Assembly: GCA_947471505.1 (NCBI GenBank)
Contig: CANIWM010000011.1
Location: forward strand, 1 to 64,000
Source: Chthoniobacteraceae bacterium
GTDB lineage: Bacteria > Verrucomicrobiota > Verrucomicrobiia > Chthoniobacterales > Chthoniobacteraceae
Length of the DNA: 64,000 bases
Direction of reading: 5' to 3'
In this document: in pieces, positions 1 to 9,393 of the stretch
Position numbering within the stretch: position 1 is the stretch's first letter
How the letters are laid out: each line of letters opens with the position of its first letter
Translations under genes and position numbers: made by a program
The notes under the pieces: generated by a model
The model's database searches: none
What the model was told of the DNA's origin: nothing
The model's input: only the letters and a program-made list of their open reading frames with translations

Positions 1-164
1 CCCTCCCCACCCAAACAAAACGCGCTGATTTTCTAAAACAGCGACCGCGCAACCACCGCGCGCAGCATCATCGACCTGCCGCCACCGTGAAATCCAACCC
101 GCGCCGCTCCCCCTCGCCCTCAACCCTCAACTGCCGTTTTTAGGTTAAATCGGAAACCAGATTT

Positions 165-252
165 TGATACCGCTAATCTGCGCTCATCTTCGCTAATCTT
201 TGCTGCTTCCTGCCTGAAAATTAGCGGAGATTAGCGGAGATTAGCGGTTTCC
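165..252. repeat. Inverted repeat of AATCTGCG/TTAGCGGA type
   Basis: The 381 bases before the first gene hold no convincing coding frame. At about 169-204 the motif CGCTAATCT recurs, and at 220-250 AGATTAGCGG recurs three times in the opposite sense, so the two arms can pair into a long imperfect hairpin. A related but distinct inverted repeat built from AATCTGCG lies at 13615-13755. The rest of 1-381 shows no clear signal except an AT-rich TATGATAAT at 332-340, which could be a -10 region for the sigma factor gene but lacks a good -35 partner. Confidence 0.6.
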
Positions 253-381
253 TTTTCTGTCCTGAATTTAATTAGCGGATCCCTAGTTGCGAGGGGCAAT
301 GGCAGATAAACCGATGGCACCGGCGGAAAAATATGATAATTCTCCAAGAGTCGCGCCTTTGCGTGCGATTGCACTTCAGAC

Positions 382-936
382 ATGTCATCTCCATCGCTGC
401 CAGATTTCCAGGCTTTGCTCGGTCGTTACGAGCGCCCGCTGATCCAGTACGCGCATAGTTTTGTGAATGACCTCGATGCTTCGCGGGACATCGTGCAGGA
501 GACTTTCATCACCTACGTTCGTGCGCTGACGAAAGAGCGAGCGCCAGGCGCAGAGGCTCCTCCGACGGAGAAAGAGCACCTCGAAGGCTGGCTATTCACC
601 GTCACGCGTTACCGCTCGCTCGACTACGTGCGCAAGCAGCAGCGCATCGTGCCCATGCCCTTTGCAGCCAGCGAGGAGCGCTGTCCGGCACCGGGGCCAG
701 CGGAGTCTGCCGAGGCGCGGGATGAGGCCGTGTGGCTGCTCAAACTCGTGGATCAACTTCCACCGAATCAGCGCGAGGTCATTCGCTTGAAGTTCCAGAG
801 CGACATGAGCTACGAGGAGATTGCAGTCGTCACGGGCCTCTCATCGGGGAACGTCGGGTTTCTCCTCCATCACGGACTGAAGCGGCTCCGCGTCCTCGCA
901 GAGCGCGGGGGGAAAGAAAGGAGCGGACTCGGATGA
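382..936 (+). CDS. ECF-type RNA polymerase sigma factor
   Basis: This 184-residue protein has the layout and length of an extracytoplasmic-function sigma-70 factor. Region 2 lies at about residues 8-75, with an FVNDLDASRDIVQETF segment typical of region 2.1-2.2 and the core-binding and -10-recognition helices following. Region 4 lies at about 118-172, with LPPNQREVIRLKF and a helix-turn-helix (SYEEIAVVTGLSSGNVGFLL). It would direct core RNA polymerase to a small regulon. Its TGA overlaps the ATG of the next gene in an ATGA arrangement, so the two are translationally coupled, as expected for a sigma/anti-sigma pair. The target regulon cannot be read from this window. Confidence 0.9.
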   Translation: MSSPSLPDFQALLGRYERPLIQYAHSFVNDLDASRDIVQETFITYVRALTKERAPGAEAPPTEKEHLEGWLFTVTRYRSLDYVRKQQRIVPMPFAASEERCPAPGPAESAEARDEAVWLLKLVDQLPPNQREVIRLKFQSDMSYEEIAVVTGLSSGNVGFLLHHGLKRLRVLAERGGKERSGLG

Positions 937-2105
937 GCATCGACGATCCCAAGTTCACCGCTTACGCGCTTGATGCCCTACCTGCGGCGGAAAAAGAGGC
1001 CATCGAGCCGGTTGTTCTCGCTGATGAAGAGCTTTGGCGCGAAGCCGAGACGACGGCGGCTTTCGCTGAAAAGTTAAAGTTTGCCATGACGGCGGAAACG
1101 AACGCCCGACTATCGTCAGCCCATTGGCGCGAGATTTTCGCCGAAGTTGGCGTGGAGGAAACGCCCGGCGTCATCCCGTTCGAGCCTGCTCGTCGGAAGC
1201 CCTTGCCCGTATGGGCGCTCTCGGCGGCGGCTGGCGTCACAGCGGGAGCAATCATCGCATCCGTCGCGATTACGTGGAGTGACCGACCGCTCCCGCTCGC
1301 GGAAGTTGCGGCAAAATCTCCCGGCATCACACGAGGTTCGACTTCGCCGTCTGCCGTGCTGGAGCAACCGGGCAACCACCAGCCAGAAAAGGCTCCCGCA
1401 TTGCCGAAACAATCTGCGATTTCCAAATCGGCACCAGCACTGGCCGTCGCGAATGTGTTGCCGACAAACTCGATAGGCATCCGTGTGGAGGCGAACGTGG
1501 TGAAAGATTTCCCGAGCCGCGAAGATGAAACGGAACTAGTGGAGCCGCTCCCTTTGCCAGAGTTGCTTTCGCTTCCGGGCACCGCTGTTGAATCCCTCCC
1601 AGAGAACGTCGCGACGCCCCCGCGCCCCGTTCCGTTCCTGCCTGTCAGGACCGTTGCAGCACAGTCGCCTCGGCCTGCTTTGCCGAAATCGACCGCTGCT
1701 CCGGTGACGCTGGTGGCGAATAAAAAAGACGCGCCTGCCAAGCTCCCTTCCGCACCCGCTTTAGCCAGCAATATCTCGGTTCCCAAGCCCTCGAAGCGTG
1801 CACCGCAAAAGCAGCCATCCGTTGTTGCCATCACCGCGACAAACGTCGCCAGCAGCGGGCGCTCAATGGCAGAGTTTTCAACCCTCGGCGACCTGAACGC
1901 TGTTATGGTCCACGAAGGTGTGATGACCCTCATGCAGCCCGATTCCATTTTCGGCACCTTTGCTGGGATGCCGAATGTCTTTTCCTGCCGCGTGGCCCCG
2001 GAGGTCAAAGTGAACGTCATCCTCGATAATGGCGGCGTGCCTGTCTCCGTCACTTCGCCCAATACCAGCGTCCTCTTCATCTCCGAGCCCTACGTCGCGC
2101 CCTAG
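933..2105 (+). CDS. Membrane-anchored putative anti-sigma factor
   Basis: The start is the ATG overlapping the sigma factor stop, giving 390 residues. The first 65 residues (DPKFTAYALDALPAAEKEAIE) resemble the helical N-terminus seen in PVC anti-sigma or regulatory membrane proteins. No HxxxCxxC zinc motif is present. One transmembrane helix lies at about residues 90-112, followed by a long Pro/Ala/Ser/Lys-rich low-complexity region. A short ordered C-terminus is rich in beta-type sequence. The role as anti-sigma factor is inferred mainly from coupling to the sigma gene and from the topology. The stop codon TAG shares the palindrome CTAG with the stop of the convergent gene. Confidence 0.6.
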   Translation: MSIDDPKFTAYALDALPAAEKEAIEPVVLADEELWREAETTAAFAEKLKFAMTAETNARLSSAHWREIFAEVGVEETPGVIPFEPARRKPLPVWALSAAAGVTAGAIIASVAITWSDRPLPLAEVAAKSPGITRGSTSPSAVLEQPGNHQPEKAPALPKQSAISKSAPALAVANVLPTNSIGIRVEANVVKDFPSREDETELVEPLPLPELLSLPGTAVESLPENVATPPRPVPFLPVRTVAAQSPRPALPKSTAAPVTLVANKKDAPAKLPSAPALASNISVPKPSKRAPQKQPSVVAITATNVASSGRSMAEFSTLGDLNAVMVHEGVMTLMQPDSIFGTFAGMPNVFSCRVAPEVKVNVILDNGGVPVSVTSPNTSVLFISEPYVAP

Positions 2106-2929
2106 GGAGCGAGGCGTTTCATCTCGGCGACAAGTTCTGCGGGCTGCCATTGGTTGCCGGTGAAGATTTTGGCGACGGTGCCGTCGGGGGCGATGATGAG
2201 AGTGCGGAGATTGTGATCGAGTTGGGCGTCTGCCTTACGGATTTGAAGCCCGGCGAAAGTGGCGAGCCGGGTGACTTCGGGGAGTTCGCCGGTGAGGAAG
2301 CGCCATTGGGCGGGGCGGGGCTGGAATTGTTTGGCGTAGTCGGCGAGGATTTGCGGGGTGTCGTTGGCGGGATCGATGGTGAGGGAAAGCAAGCGGAAGT
2401 TGTCGCCGGGAAGTTCGCGGGCGGCGGTGGCGAAGTGAGAGTTCATGCGCGGGCAGTAGTCGGGGAGGGGGCAGCGGGTATAGATGAATGTAAGGGCGAG
2501 AGTTTTGCCACGAAGGTCCGAGATGCGGAGGAGTTTTCCAGTGTCGTCGAGGAGCGTGGCGTCTGGGAGAAGGGAGCCGGGGGAGGGTGCGCCGACTTGG
2601 GCAGGTGGGGGCGGGGGGGCGGTGTGGCCGACTTTCTGGATCGCGAGGAGGGTGGTGTGGGTCTCGGTGACTTCGAGCTTTCCGGTGATGATATCGCCGG
2701 GGAGAAGCGCGGCGATTTCTGCGGAAGTGGCGACGTCGAACTCCATGGTCATCGCTTCCATGAATCCGGGGATGTCTTCGTGGGCGAGGCGGAGGAGTTT
2801 GCGCTCCGGTGCGACGCTGACGACGGTGCCGCGAACGGGGTAGATCTGCGAGGCGGGCGCGACTTTCGGTGCAGGGCGCGAGCACGCGGCGAGGAGGAGC
2901 GATACGAGGATAGAAAGGAGCCGTGGCAC
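2102..2929 (-). CDS. SCO1/SenC-family copper lipoprotein with N-terminal CusF-like domain
   Basis: 275 residues. The N-terminus (LLSILVSLLLAAC) is a lipoprotein signal with the lipobox LAAC at Cys16. Residues about 28-95 (YPVRGTVVSVAPERKLLRL, then PGFMEAMTMEF) match the CusF/copper-binding beta-barrel pattern. Residues about 115-270 form a thioredoxin-like SCO domain with FIYTRCPLPDYCPRM as the copper/thiol site and a distal HN near residue 240. The site is C-x5-C rather than the classical C-x3-C. The likely role is copper delivery to cytochrome oxidase CuA or redox protection at the outer face of the inner membrane. No oxidase genes are adjacent. It lies 43 bp downstream of a co-directional hypothetical gene. 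Confidence 0.85.
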   Translation of the reverse strand: MPRLLSILVSLLLAACSRPAPKVAPASQIYPVRGTVVSVAPERKLLRLAHEDIPGFMEAMTMEFDVATSAEIAALLPGDIITGKLEVTETHTTLLAIQKVGHTAPPPPPAQVGAPSPGSLLPDATLLDDTGKLLRISDLRGKTLALTFIYTRCPLPDYCPRMNSHFATAARELPGDNFRLLSLTIDPANDTPQILADYAKQFQPRPAQWRFLTGELPEVTRLATFAGLQIRKADAQLDHNLRTLIIAPDGTVAKIFTGNQWQPAELVAEMKRLAP

Positions 2930-2972
2930 GTTTGGAAACTTGGCAGTGGTGAGGGAAAGAGGCGAGGGGATT

Positions 2973-3512
2973 CTAGTCTCCGACGGCCTGGCGCCAGCAG
3001 TACGCGAAGAGGCCGTCGAATTCGACGCGCTGGAGCTTGATGCACTCGCCGACGAGTTCTTGCGCGCCGAATTTTGCCTGCTCGCAGAGGCCGGTGAGAA
3101 GGTAGGCGTCCCATGTTTCTTGCCGGGCCATGTTGGGGGAGTATTCGCACGCGGCGCTGTGGAGTTTGTGGGCGACGGGGAGTCGCCCGGCGCGGCGGAA
3201 CCAATAGCGGGCGTTATCGAAGTCGCCCTCGCGGCGGTGCATCATGCCGTGCCAGTAGCTGCCGAGGTCGCTCGTGTCGTCTTGGAAAATGGTGTGCGCC
3301 TCGTGGATGGCGTCCACGGCGTAAAGCAGCCCGCCGCGAATCCGGGCGAGCGCGCTCGCGTCGAGGAGGGGCTTGCCGTCGAAAAGTGTGGAGTCGTCGG
3401 CTTTGGCGATTTCGCCGGGGAGATTCCATGTGAGGGGGCTGGACGGGATGAGTTTCGTGAGCAGATCGGACGTGCGCAGGACGCGGTCTATGAATTCGGA
3501 GTATCGGGCCAT
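2973..3512 (-). CDS. Hypothetical protein with HEAHTIFQD/YWHGMMHRREGD motifs
   Basis: I chose the internal ATG at 3512 (MARYSEFIDRVL, 179 residues) because a GGAG ribosome-binding site stands just before it. The longer frame starting at 3632 would overlap the start of the divergent kinase gene. The protein has a central block with HEAHTIFQD, SYWHGMMHRREGDF and ARYWFRRAG, reminiscent of TPR-type helical proteins. I recognise it only as the kind of conserved hypothetical seen in PVC genomes and cannot assign a reaction. It precedes the SCO-type gene on the same strand and may be co-transcribed with it. Confidence 0.6.
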   Translation of the reverse strand: MARYSEFIDRVLRTSDLLTKLIPSSPLTWNLPGEIAKADDSTLFDGKPLLDASALARIRGGLLYAVDAIHEAHTIFQDDTSDLGSYWHGMMHRREGDFDNARYWFRRAGRLPVAHKLHSAACEYSPNMARQETWDAYLLTGLCEQAKFGAQELVGECIKLQRVEFDGLFAYCWRQAVGD

Positions 3513-3621
3513 GTTCTCCGTGAAAGCGAACGGGGCGGGGGAGTTCAAGCTCAACTCGCGGCGTCTCTGATAACGAGAGCGATCTGGCGTGGAATCTGCA
3601 CTAGGCGGGGCCGAACTCTCA

Positions 3622-5784
3622 ATGTCTGTCACTCAGAAATTAGCTCTAGAACCGCAACCTGGAACCGCCCCCGAGGTGCCTCGTCCGGTCGATTCTGCAC
3701 CGGTAAAGGGCGGGGTTGTAGCGAGATTGGAGTGCAGGCTGAAGGCATGGCTCGCCGAGCAGCCTCTCCAAAGGAAGTTTGTATGGGTGGTGGCGCTAGT
3801 GAGCAACGCGGTCCTTTTCACCGCAGTGGCGATCTTTTTTGCGTGCGATTTGTTGAGCGAAGTGGCGAGGCTCCGCGCCTCTGGGGCTGCGCTAGGGCGT
3901 GTCATCGCGGCGAACTGCCGGACATCGCTCACTTATGGCTATCGGCAGTCGGCGGCAGCGATGTTCGAGTCTTTTGCGAACCATCCAACGGTCGTAGGCG
4001 CGGCTCTTTATCAGGCGGATGGTGCGATTTTTGCGCAGTCGGCTCGATTGAAGAAGGTGCTAGCGATCAAGATTCCTGCGGATATGGCCGGTGGGGCGAG
4101 TATGTCGCTCGGCAGTATCCGGTATGTCGAGCCGGTCATGGAAAATGGGAAGCGCCTGGGGACTTTGATCATCGAGTCAGACATGGGGTCGATTTACCGG
4201 CGCATGGAGTTTTACGGCATCGCGAGCATCGTGGTGTTGATCGCGGCATCGCTCTTTGGCCACAGGCTGACGTCGCGGCTCAGCGGTATTATCGTCAAGC
4301 CCGTGATGGAGCTGTCGTCTGTGGCGGGCGCCGTGGCCGAAACGGGAGACTACGGGCTGCGGGCTGCGAAGTTTGGCGATGATGAAGTCGGGCAACTCGT
4401 GGATCGGTTCAATACGATGTTGGGCGAGATTCAGAAGCGCGATGAGGCGATCAGCGAGGCGCAACTCGACCTAGAGACGAAAGTGATGGAGCGGACGAGC
4501 GAACTGCACCACCGCATGGTGGAGGGGAAACGAAACGAGGAGCTAATTCGGGAGAACGAGAACCGCTACCGCAATCTGTTTGAGAACAACCCGATGCCGA
4601 TGTTCGTCATGGATTTGGAGTCGCTCAATTTCGTCGCGGTAAATAACGCGGCAATCAAGCACTATGGCTATTCGCAGGAAGAGTTTCTTCGGCTTTCATT
4701 GCCGTCTATTACGACTGGCGCGGACTACTCAGCGGTGATTCGCGCATTCCGCAGCAACGCAAAGTCGTTCAACGCGGGGGAGTGGAAGCATATACCGAAG
4801 CAGGGCGGTAACATCGAGGTGGAGTTGACGGCACACGCGATCATGTTCTCGGGCAAAGTGGCAAAGATTGTCCTCGCGAACGATGTCACCGCGCGCAACG
4901 CCGCCCAGCGGCAACTGGTGGAGCTGCACCGAAAGCTCATGGAGACTTCCCGGCAGGCCGGCATGGCGGAAGTCGCCACGGGCGTGCTGCACAATGTCGG
5001 CAACGTGCTCAATAGCGTAAACGTCTCGGCGACCGTTCTCGCCGACAGCGTGAAGAAGACCAAGGCAGGGAGCCTGAAGCGGGTCGTCGATCTTCTTGAG
5101 GCAAATCGAGCGGACCTTTCGTTGTTTTTCGCCCCTGGCGGAAAAGGCCAGATGCTCCCAGGCTACCTCGCGACACTCAACGATCAGATCGCCGTCGAAC
5201 AAGAGGCCCGGCTCTCGGAGCTTGCTCAGCTCACCAAGAACATCGCTCACATCAAAGACATCGTCGCGATGCAGCAAAGCTACGCAAAGGTCACGGGAGT
5301 GCTGGAGAATCACTCGCCGCACGTGCTTCTGGACGAGGCGATCCAACTCTCGGCAGCAGAGAATGGGCGGGCTCGCGTGGAGGTGGAGTGGACCTGCCCA
5401 TCCGACATGGCAGAGGTGATGATCGATCGCCACAAAGTCATGCAAATCCTTGTGAACCTGATCACGAACGCCCGTCAGGCGACGACCGAACAACCGGACG
5501 GCAAGCGGCTCATTTCCATCTCTGCCAAGGACACTGGCGGGATGGTGCGCATCTCCGTGCGGGATAACGGATGCGGAATCCCCAGCGAGAATCTGACGCG
5601 AATCTTCAACCATGGCTTCACCACAAAAAAGGACGGACACGGCTTCGGCCTTCACAGCGCCGCAAATGCCGCCAAGGAAATGGGCGGCGGGCTCTTTGCA
5701 GAAAGTGCTGGCGCGGGGTGCGGTGCGGCGTTCCATTTAGACATGCCAATCCGTTCCGTCACTTCTACGACGCCAAGCGAGTAA
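3622..5784 (+). CDS. Membrane PAS-domain sensor histidine kinase
   Basis: About 720 residues from the ATG at 3622; a GTG at 3589 is an in-frame alternative. Two transmembrane helices (about residues 50-80 and 195-215) enclose a periplasmic sensor loop. A HAMP-like linker, a coiled coil and a PAS domain (about 315-425) follow. The phosphoacceptor region reads ATGVLHNVGNVLNSVN, with His near residue 457. This is the LHNVGN variant of the H-box rather than HELRNPL. The ATPase domain (about 595-715) carries NLITNARQA, DNGCGIP and HGFGLH. A response-regulator gene follows 15 bp later, making a two-component pair. The signal sensed is unknown. Confidence 0.88.
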   Translation: MSVTQKLALEPQPGTAPEVPRPVDSAPVKGGVVARLECRLKAWLAEQPLQRKFVWVVALVSNAVLFTAVAIFFACDLLSEVARLRASGAALGRVIAANCRTSLTYGYRQSAAAMFESFANHPTVVGAALYQADGAIFAQSARLKKVLAIKIPADMAGGASMSLGSIRYVEPVMENGKRLGTLIIESDMGSIYRRMEFYGIASIVVLIAASLFGHRLTSRLSGIIVKPVMELSSVAGAVAETGDYGLRAAKFGDDEVGQLVDRFNTMLGEIQKRDEAISEAQLDLETKVMERTSELHHRMVEGKRNEELIRENENRYRNLFENNPMPMFVMDLESLNFVAVNNAAIKHYGYSQEEFLRLSLPSITTGADYSAVIRAFRSNAKSFNAGEWKHIPKQGGNIEVELTAHAIMFSGKVAKIVLANDVTARNAAQRQLVELHRKLMETSRQAGMAEVATGVLHNVGNVLNSVNVSATVLADSVKKTKAGSLKRVVDLLEANRADLSLFFAPGGKGQMLPGYLATLNDQIAVEQEARLSELAQLTKNIAHIKDIVAMQQSYAKVTGVLENHSPHVLLDEAIQLSAAENGRARVEVEWTCPSDMAEVMIDRHKVMQILVNLITNARQATTEQPDGKRLISISAKDTGGMVRISVRDNGCGIPSENLTRIFNHGFTTKKDGHGFGLHSAANAAKEMGGGLFAESAGAGCGAAFHLDMPIRSVTSTTPSE

Positions 5785-5799
5785 CCTTTTCCGAAACCC

Positions 5800-6303
5800 A
5801 TGAGCACCACAAACCGAAAAATACTGATTATCGACGACAATCGAGCGATTCACGACGACTACCGCAAAATCCTCGCGCCGTGTCTCCGGACCAACTCGGC
5901 CCTCGAAGCGATGGAAGATCAACTCTTCGGAGAAACCGTATCTGCTGAGACATCGGACGATTTTGAGATCAGTTCCGCGTACCAAGGAAGCGAGGCGTTC
6001 GAGATCGTAAAAGACGCCGAGGACAAGGGCTGCCCATACGCGATGGCGTTTGTCGATGTGAGGATGCCGCCTGGCTGGGACGGCGTGGAGACGATCAGCC
6101 GCATATGGGAGAAAGCGCCGAATTTACAGGTGGTGATTTGTAGCGCCTACTCGGACTACTCGTGGGAGGAAATTGTAGCGAAGCTCGGAAAATCAGACCG
6201 ACTGCTCATTTTGCGCAAGCCGTTTGATCCCATCGAAGTCCTCCAAATTGTATCGAATCTCACAGAGAAATGGTCGCAACTCAGCGAACCTAAAATCGCG
6301 TGA
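5800..6303 (+). CDS. Single-domain response regulator
   Basis: 167 residues made of a receiver domain only. The acidic pocket is D12/D13 (LIIDDNRAIHDD), the phosphoacceptor is Asp86 in FVDVRMPPGWDG, and the conserved lysine is in LRKPFDP near the C-terminus. A loop of about 35 residues between helix 1 and strand 2 makes it longer than a minimal CheY-type receiver. There is no output domain, so it probably acts by protein contact or as a phosphorelay intermediate for the kinase just upstream. Its 3' end overlaps the 3' end of the convergent cytochrome-type gene by 14 bp. Confidence 0.88.
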   Translation: MSTTNRKILIIDDNRAIHDDYRKILAPCLRTNSALEAMEDQLFGETVSAETSDDFEISSAYQGSEAFEIVKDAEDKGCPYAMAFVDVRMPPGWDGVETISRIWEKAPNLQVVICSAYSDYSWEEIVAKLGKSDRLLILRKPFDPIEVLQIVSNLTEKWSQLSEPKIA

Positions 6304-9300
6304 TCGTCTCGTGCAAATTGAGGATCACACGGGCGACGGAGGTGTAGGCTGCGAGTTCGTTGCTCGGTTCCGCTTTTGATAGCCCCACGGCCAGCAGCGC
6401 CGCTGCGGACTTTGTGTCATTTTGAAAAGCGGCGAGGTGTTTTTGCAGGAGGCCGGCCAGAAGCGTCACCTCGTCCTCACGTGCCGCGCGACCCGTTGCT
6501 TGCCGCCACGCCCATCCAATACGGGCTTCCGGCGTGGAACCGCCATCGGCCAACATTCTCAGCGCGAGGGCACGTGCGGACTCTACAAACTCTGGGTCGT
6601 TGAGAAGCACGAGCGCTTGCTGAGGGATGTTGGAACGGAGCCTGTCGGCGCTGCATTCCTCACGGGTCGGTGCGTCGAACGCCAGCATCGCCGGGTGCGC
6701 GTAGCTGCGCTGCCACCACGTATAAAGGCCGCGCCGCCATTGGTTTTCACCGTGGTCATCCTGCCACTCGCGTGTCGGGAAGTTGAGGTTCTCCCAATAT
6801 CCGCCGGGTTGGTAGGGCTTCACGCTCGGGCCACCGACTTTGAGCGTGAGGAGGCCTGAGATGCTCAGCGCATTATCCCGCACAAACTCCGCATCCAGCC
6901 GCCAGCGGCTCTGTCGCGCAATCTCGCGATTCTGCGGGTCGCGTGCGGCGATCTCTTTCGGCGCAAAGGAAGACTGCCGGTAGGCATTGCTCATCACGAT
7001 TAGGCGCACCATCGCCTTCACATCCCAGCCGCGATCCATGAAATCCACCGCCAGCCAATCGAGCAGCGCGGCGTTTACGGGCAGCTCGGATTGCGTGCCC
7101 ATATCTTCCAGCGTCTTGCTCAGTCCGATGCCGTAAAACTGCTTCCACAGCCGGTTCATAAAGACGCGCGCCGTCAGCGGGTTCTCGCGGCTCACGAGCC
7201 ATTGCGCGAGATCCAGCCGCGTGAGGCGTTTGTCTGCCTTGCTCTCCACCGCGCCGGGTAAAAAGCGCGGCGTCGCGGGCAGCACGACTTCCCCGGTTTC
7301 GTTTTGCCAATCGCCACGCGGGAGGATGCGCACCGTGCGCGGCGCACCGCTATCGCTCACGATCACGCGGGGGAATGTCTTCTCGAAGTCCACGCGCTCT
7401 TTGTCTGTCTTCGCGATGCGCTCGCGGAGTTCCTTCAGCAGCGGAGTCGTGTTGCGGAAATGAGCGGCGAGTTGCTTCACCTGCTCCGGCTTGCGGTCGG
7501 CGGGCACAGTTTTGAGCGCAGCGAGAATCTCCGGCGGCGTGTCGGCATTCGGCGCGCGAATCGGGCGCGGAGCCACGGTGGCAGAAAGGCGGAATTTCCC
7601 TAGCGTGTGATTCGTCCCGTAGGTCTGGCGCATGAGCACCACTACCTCGGCGGGCTGCTCCAGCGTTTGCTCGAACTCAAAATACGCCGATGCCTCGCGG
7701 CCTGCATTTCCCTGCACGGCCCAGCCATTTTTTCCGTCGTTCTTGGAATCAATGGCATTCTTGGCGGGGAATCCCTTTTGCTCAAAAGTTGCCGTTGCTT
7801 GGGAGAGCTTCAGCTTCTTTTTGCCGTGCTCCACGGAGAATTCGTTGAGGACGAAATTGCCCGCGTTTCCGCGACCGGGGCCGCTGGCGGGCAACGAAGC
7901 GCTCGGCAGCGCGTCGAGCTTGATGCCCGTCGTCCCAGCGGGCAACGAGAGCGTGAGTTTATACGTGTCGGATGCCGGGTTGTCCGCGACTTCCACTTTC
8001 ACCGTATTGTCTTCGCGGAGCACGAGCTTGCTCGCGCCATCCACAGCGGATGGACGCAGCACGGTCCACGCTACATCGGGCGCTCCATCGGCGTTCGCCG
8101 CTTCCCATTCGGTCTGCGCGGCGTCGAGAGCGGCGTCTGGTGCGACCAGTTTCGCCCGCAGCTCGCCGAGCGTTGTGGAGAGTTCGGCCAGCTTGGCATC
8201 CTGCTCTTTCGATGCGACTGCCATGCCTTCCTCCCGGCGACCGATGATGGGCTCTTTGATATCCGCGAAGAACGCGCCCATCGAATAAAAATCCCGCGCC
8301 GTCACCGGGTCGAACTTATGGTCGTGGCACTCGGAACACATGAACGTCTGCGCCAGCCAAGTCGTGCCGATGCTCTTCACGCGGTCCACGACATACTTCG
8401 CCTCGTATTGCTTCGCCTGCGCGCCGCCTTCCTCCGTGGAGAGAATCAGTCGATTGTAGCCGCTCGCCACTCGGGTATCGCGGCTGGCATCCGGCAGCAA
8501 ATCCCCCGCGACTTGCTCCACGGTGAATCGGTCGAACGGCTTGTTTTCGTTAAAGGAACGGATCACGTAATCGCGATATGGCCACACGTTCCGGCCATTG
8601 TCGGAGTGATAGCCCGCCGTGTCCGCAAAGCGCACGAGGTCCAGCCACCACACCGCCATACGCTCGCCGAATTGTTCCGAGGCCAGCAGTCGCTCCACGA
8701 GCTTCCCGTAAGCATCCGGCGCGGTGTCATTGATAAAAGCGTCCACGTCAGCGGGCTTCGGCGGCAGGCCCAGGAGGTCGAAAGAAAGACGGCGTGCGAG
8801 CGTCGCCCGGTCTGCCTCCGGCGCAGGCGCGAGGCCGAGTTCCGCGTGGCGTGCCCGAACAAACGCATCCACTGGAGTCCCCGTCGTCCATTTCCCCATG
8901 TCCGGCTGCGGCACAGCGGGCTTTGTCGGCGGGATGTAGGCCCAGTGCGCCTGATACTCCGCACCTTGCTCGATCCATTTTTTCAGCACCGCTTTATCGC
9001 GGGCCGAGAGCTGCCGGTTCGCCTTGCCCGGTGGCATCACTTCGTCCTCGTCCGTAGAGTGAATGCGCTTCCATAGGTCGCTCTCATCGGGCTTCCCCGG
9101 CACCACGGCGCGCACGCCATCGCGCTCGGCGACGGCCACATCCCGCACATCCAGCCGCAAGTCCGCCTTCCGCGTCGCCTTATCGAACCCATGACAGCGA
9201 AAGCACGTATCCGCGAGGATTGGCCGCACATCGCGGTTAAACTCCACCCGCGCCGGGAGCGGCGCATCGGCGGCGAACGCGGGTGTCATGAGGATAGGAA

Positions 9301-9319
9301 AAAGCAGCAGTCGTTTCAC
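6290..9319 (-). CDS. Secreted c-type cytochrome protein (PSCyt1-DUF1549-DUF1553)
   Basis: I prefer the GTG start at about 9319, which gives VKRLLLFPILMTPAFAADA, a clean Sec signal peptide, and about 1009 residues. The reading frame is open further upstream but would then overlap the preceding gene. A heme-binding CFRCH lies at about residues 39-43 within a planctomycete-type cytochrome C domain. DUF1549 follows (about 115-320), then a central beta-rich region of about 250 residues, then DUF1553 in the C-terminal third. Such proteins are typical of PVC secretomes and are thought to act in periplasmic oxidation, often of carbohydrates. The reaction is not established. It lies downstream of an oxidoreductase/UxaE-like pair. 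Confidence 0.88.
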   Translation of the reverse strand: MKRLLLFPILMTPAFAADAPLPARVEFNRDVRPILADTCFRCHGFDKATRKADLRLDVRDVAVAERDGVRAVVPGKPDESDLWKRIHSTDEDEVMPPGKANRQLSARDKAVLKKWIEQGAEYQAHWAYIPPTKPAVPQPDMGKWTTGTPVDAFVRARHAELGLAPAPEADRATLARRLSFDLLGLPPKPADVDAFINDTAPDAYGKLVERLLASEQFGERMAVWWLDLVRFADTAGYHSDNGRNVWPYRDYVIRSFNENKPFDRFTVEQVAGDLLPDASRDTRVASGYNRLILSTEEGGAQAKQYEAKYVVDRVKSIGTTWLAQTFMCSECHDHKFDPVTARDFYSMGAFFADIKEPIIGRREEGMAVASKEQDAKLAELSTTLGELRAKLVAPDAALDAAQTEWEAANADGAPDVAWTVLRPSAVDGASKLVLREDNTVKVEVADNPASDTYKLTLSLPAGTTGIKLDALPSASLPASGPGRGNAGNFVLNEFSVEHGKKKLKLSQATATFEQKGFPAKNAIDSKNDGKNGWAVQGNAGREASAYFEFEQTLEQPAEVVVLMRQTYGTNHTLGKFRLSATVAPRPIRAPNADTPPEILAALKTVPADRKPEQVKQLAAHFRNTTPLLKELRERIAKTDKERVDFEKTFPRVIVSDSGAPRTVRILPRGDWQNETGEVVLPATPRFLPGAVESKADKRLTRLDLAQWLVSRENPLTARVFMNRLWKQFYGIGLSKTLEDMGTQSELPVNAALLDWLAVDFMDRGWDVKAMVRLIVMSNAYRQSSFAPKEIAARDPQNREIARQSRWRLDAEFVRDNALSISGLLTLKVGGPSVKPYQPGGYWENLNFPTREWQDDHGENQWRRGLYTWWQRSYAHPAMLAFDAPTREECSADRLRSNIPQQALVLLNDPEFVESARALALRMLADGGSTPEARIGWAWRQATGRAAREDEVTLLAGLLQKHLAAFQNDTKSAAALLAVGLSKAEPSNELAAYTSVARVILNLHETITRF

Positions 9320-9321
9320 AG

Positions 9322-9393
9322 TTAAGATGCTTCGCTTGCCACGTTGAAGATGGCAAGCCCACTGTCGCCAACGAAGGGTCGAGAAAGTCCCCA
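9322..9393 (-). other. Intergenic stem-loop
   Basis: Between the UxaE-like gene and the cytochrome-type gene, the minus strand reads GCTTGCCA, a 9-base loop, then TGGCAAGC. There is no T-run after it, so it is a poor intrinsic terminator. It could be an mRNA processing or stabilising hairpin within an operon. Confidence 0.3.

Noticed and set aside
5737-5985. Minus-strand frames over the response regulator
   Set aside because: They are antisense to a well-supported receiver domain and lack motifs.
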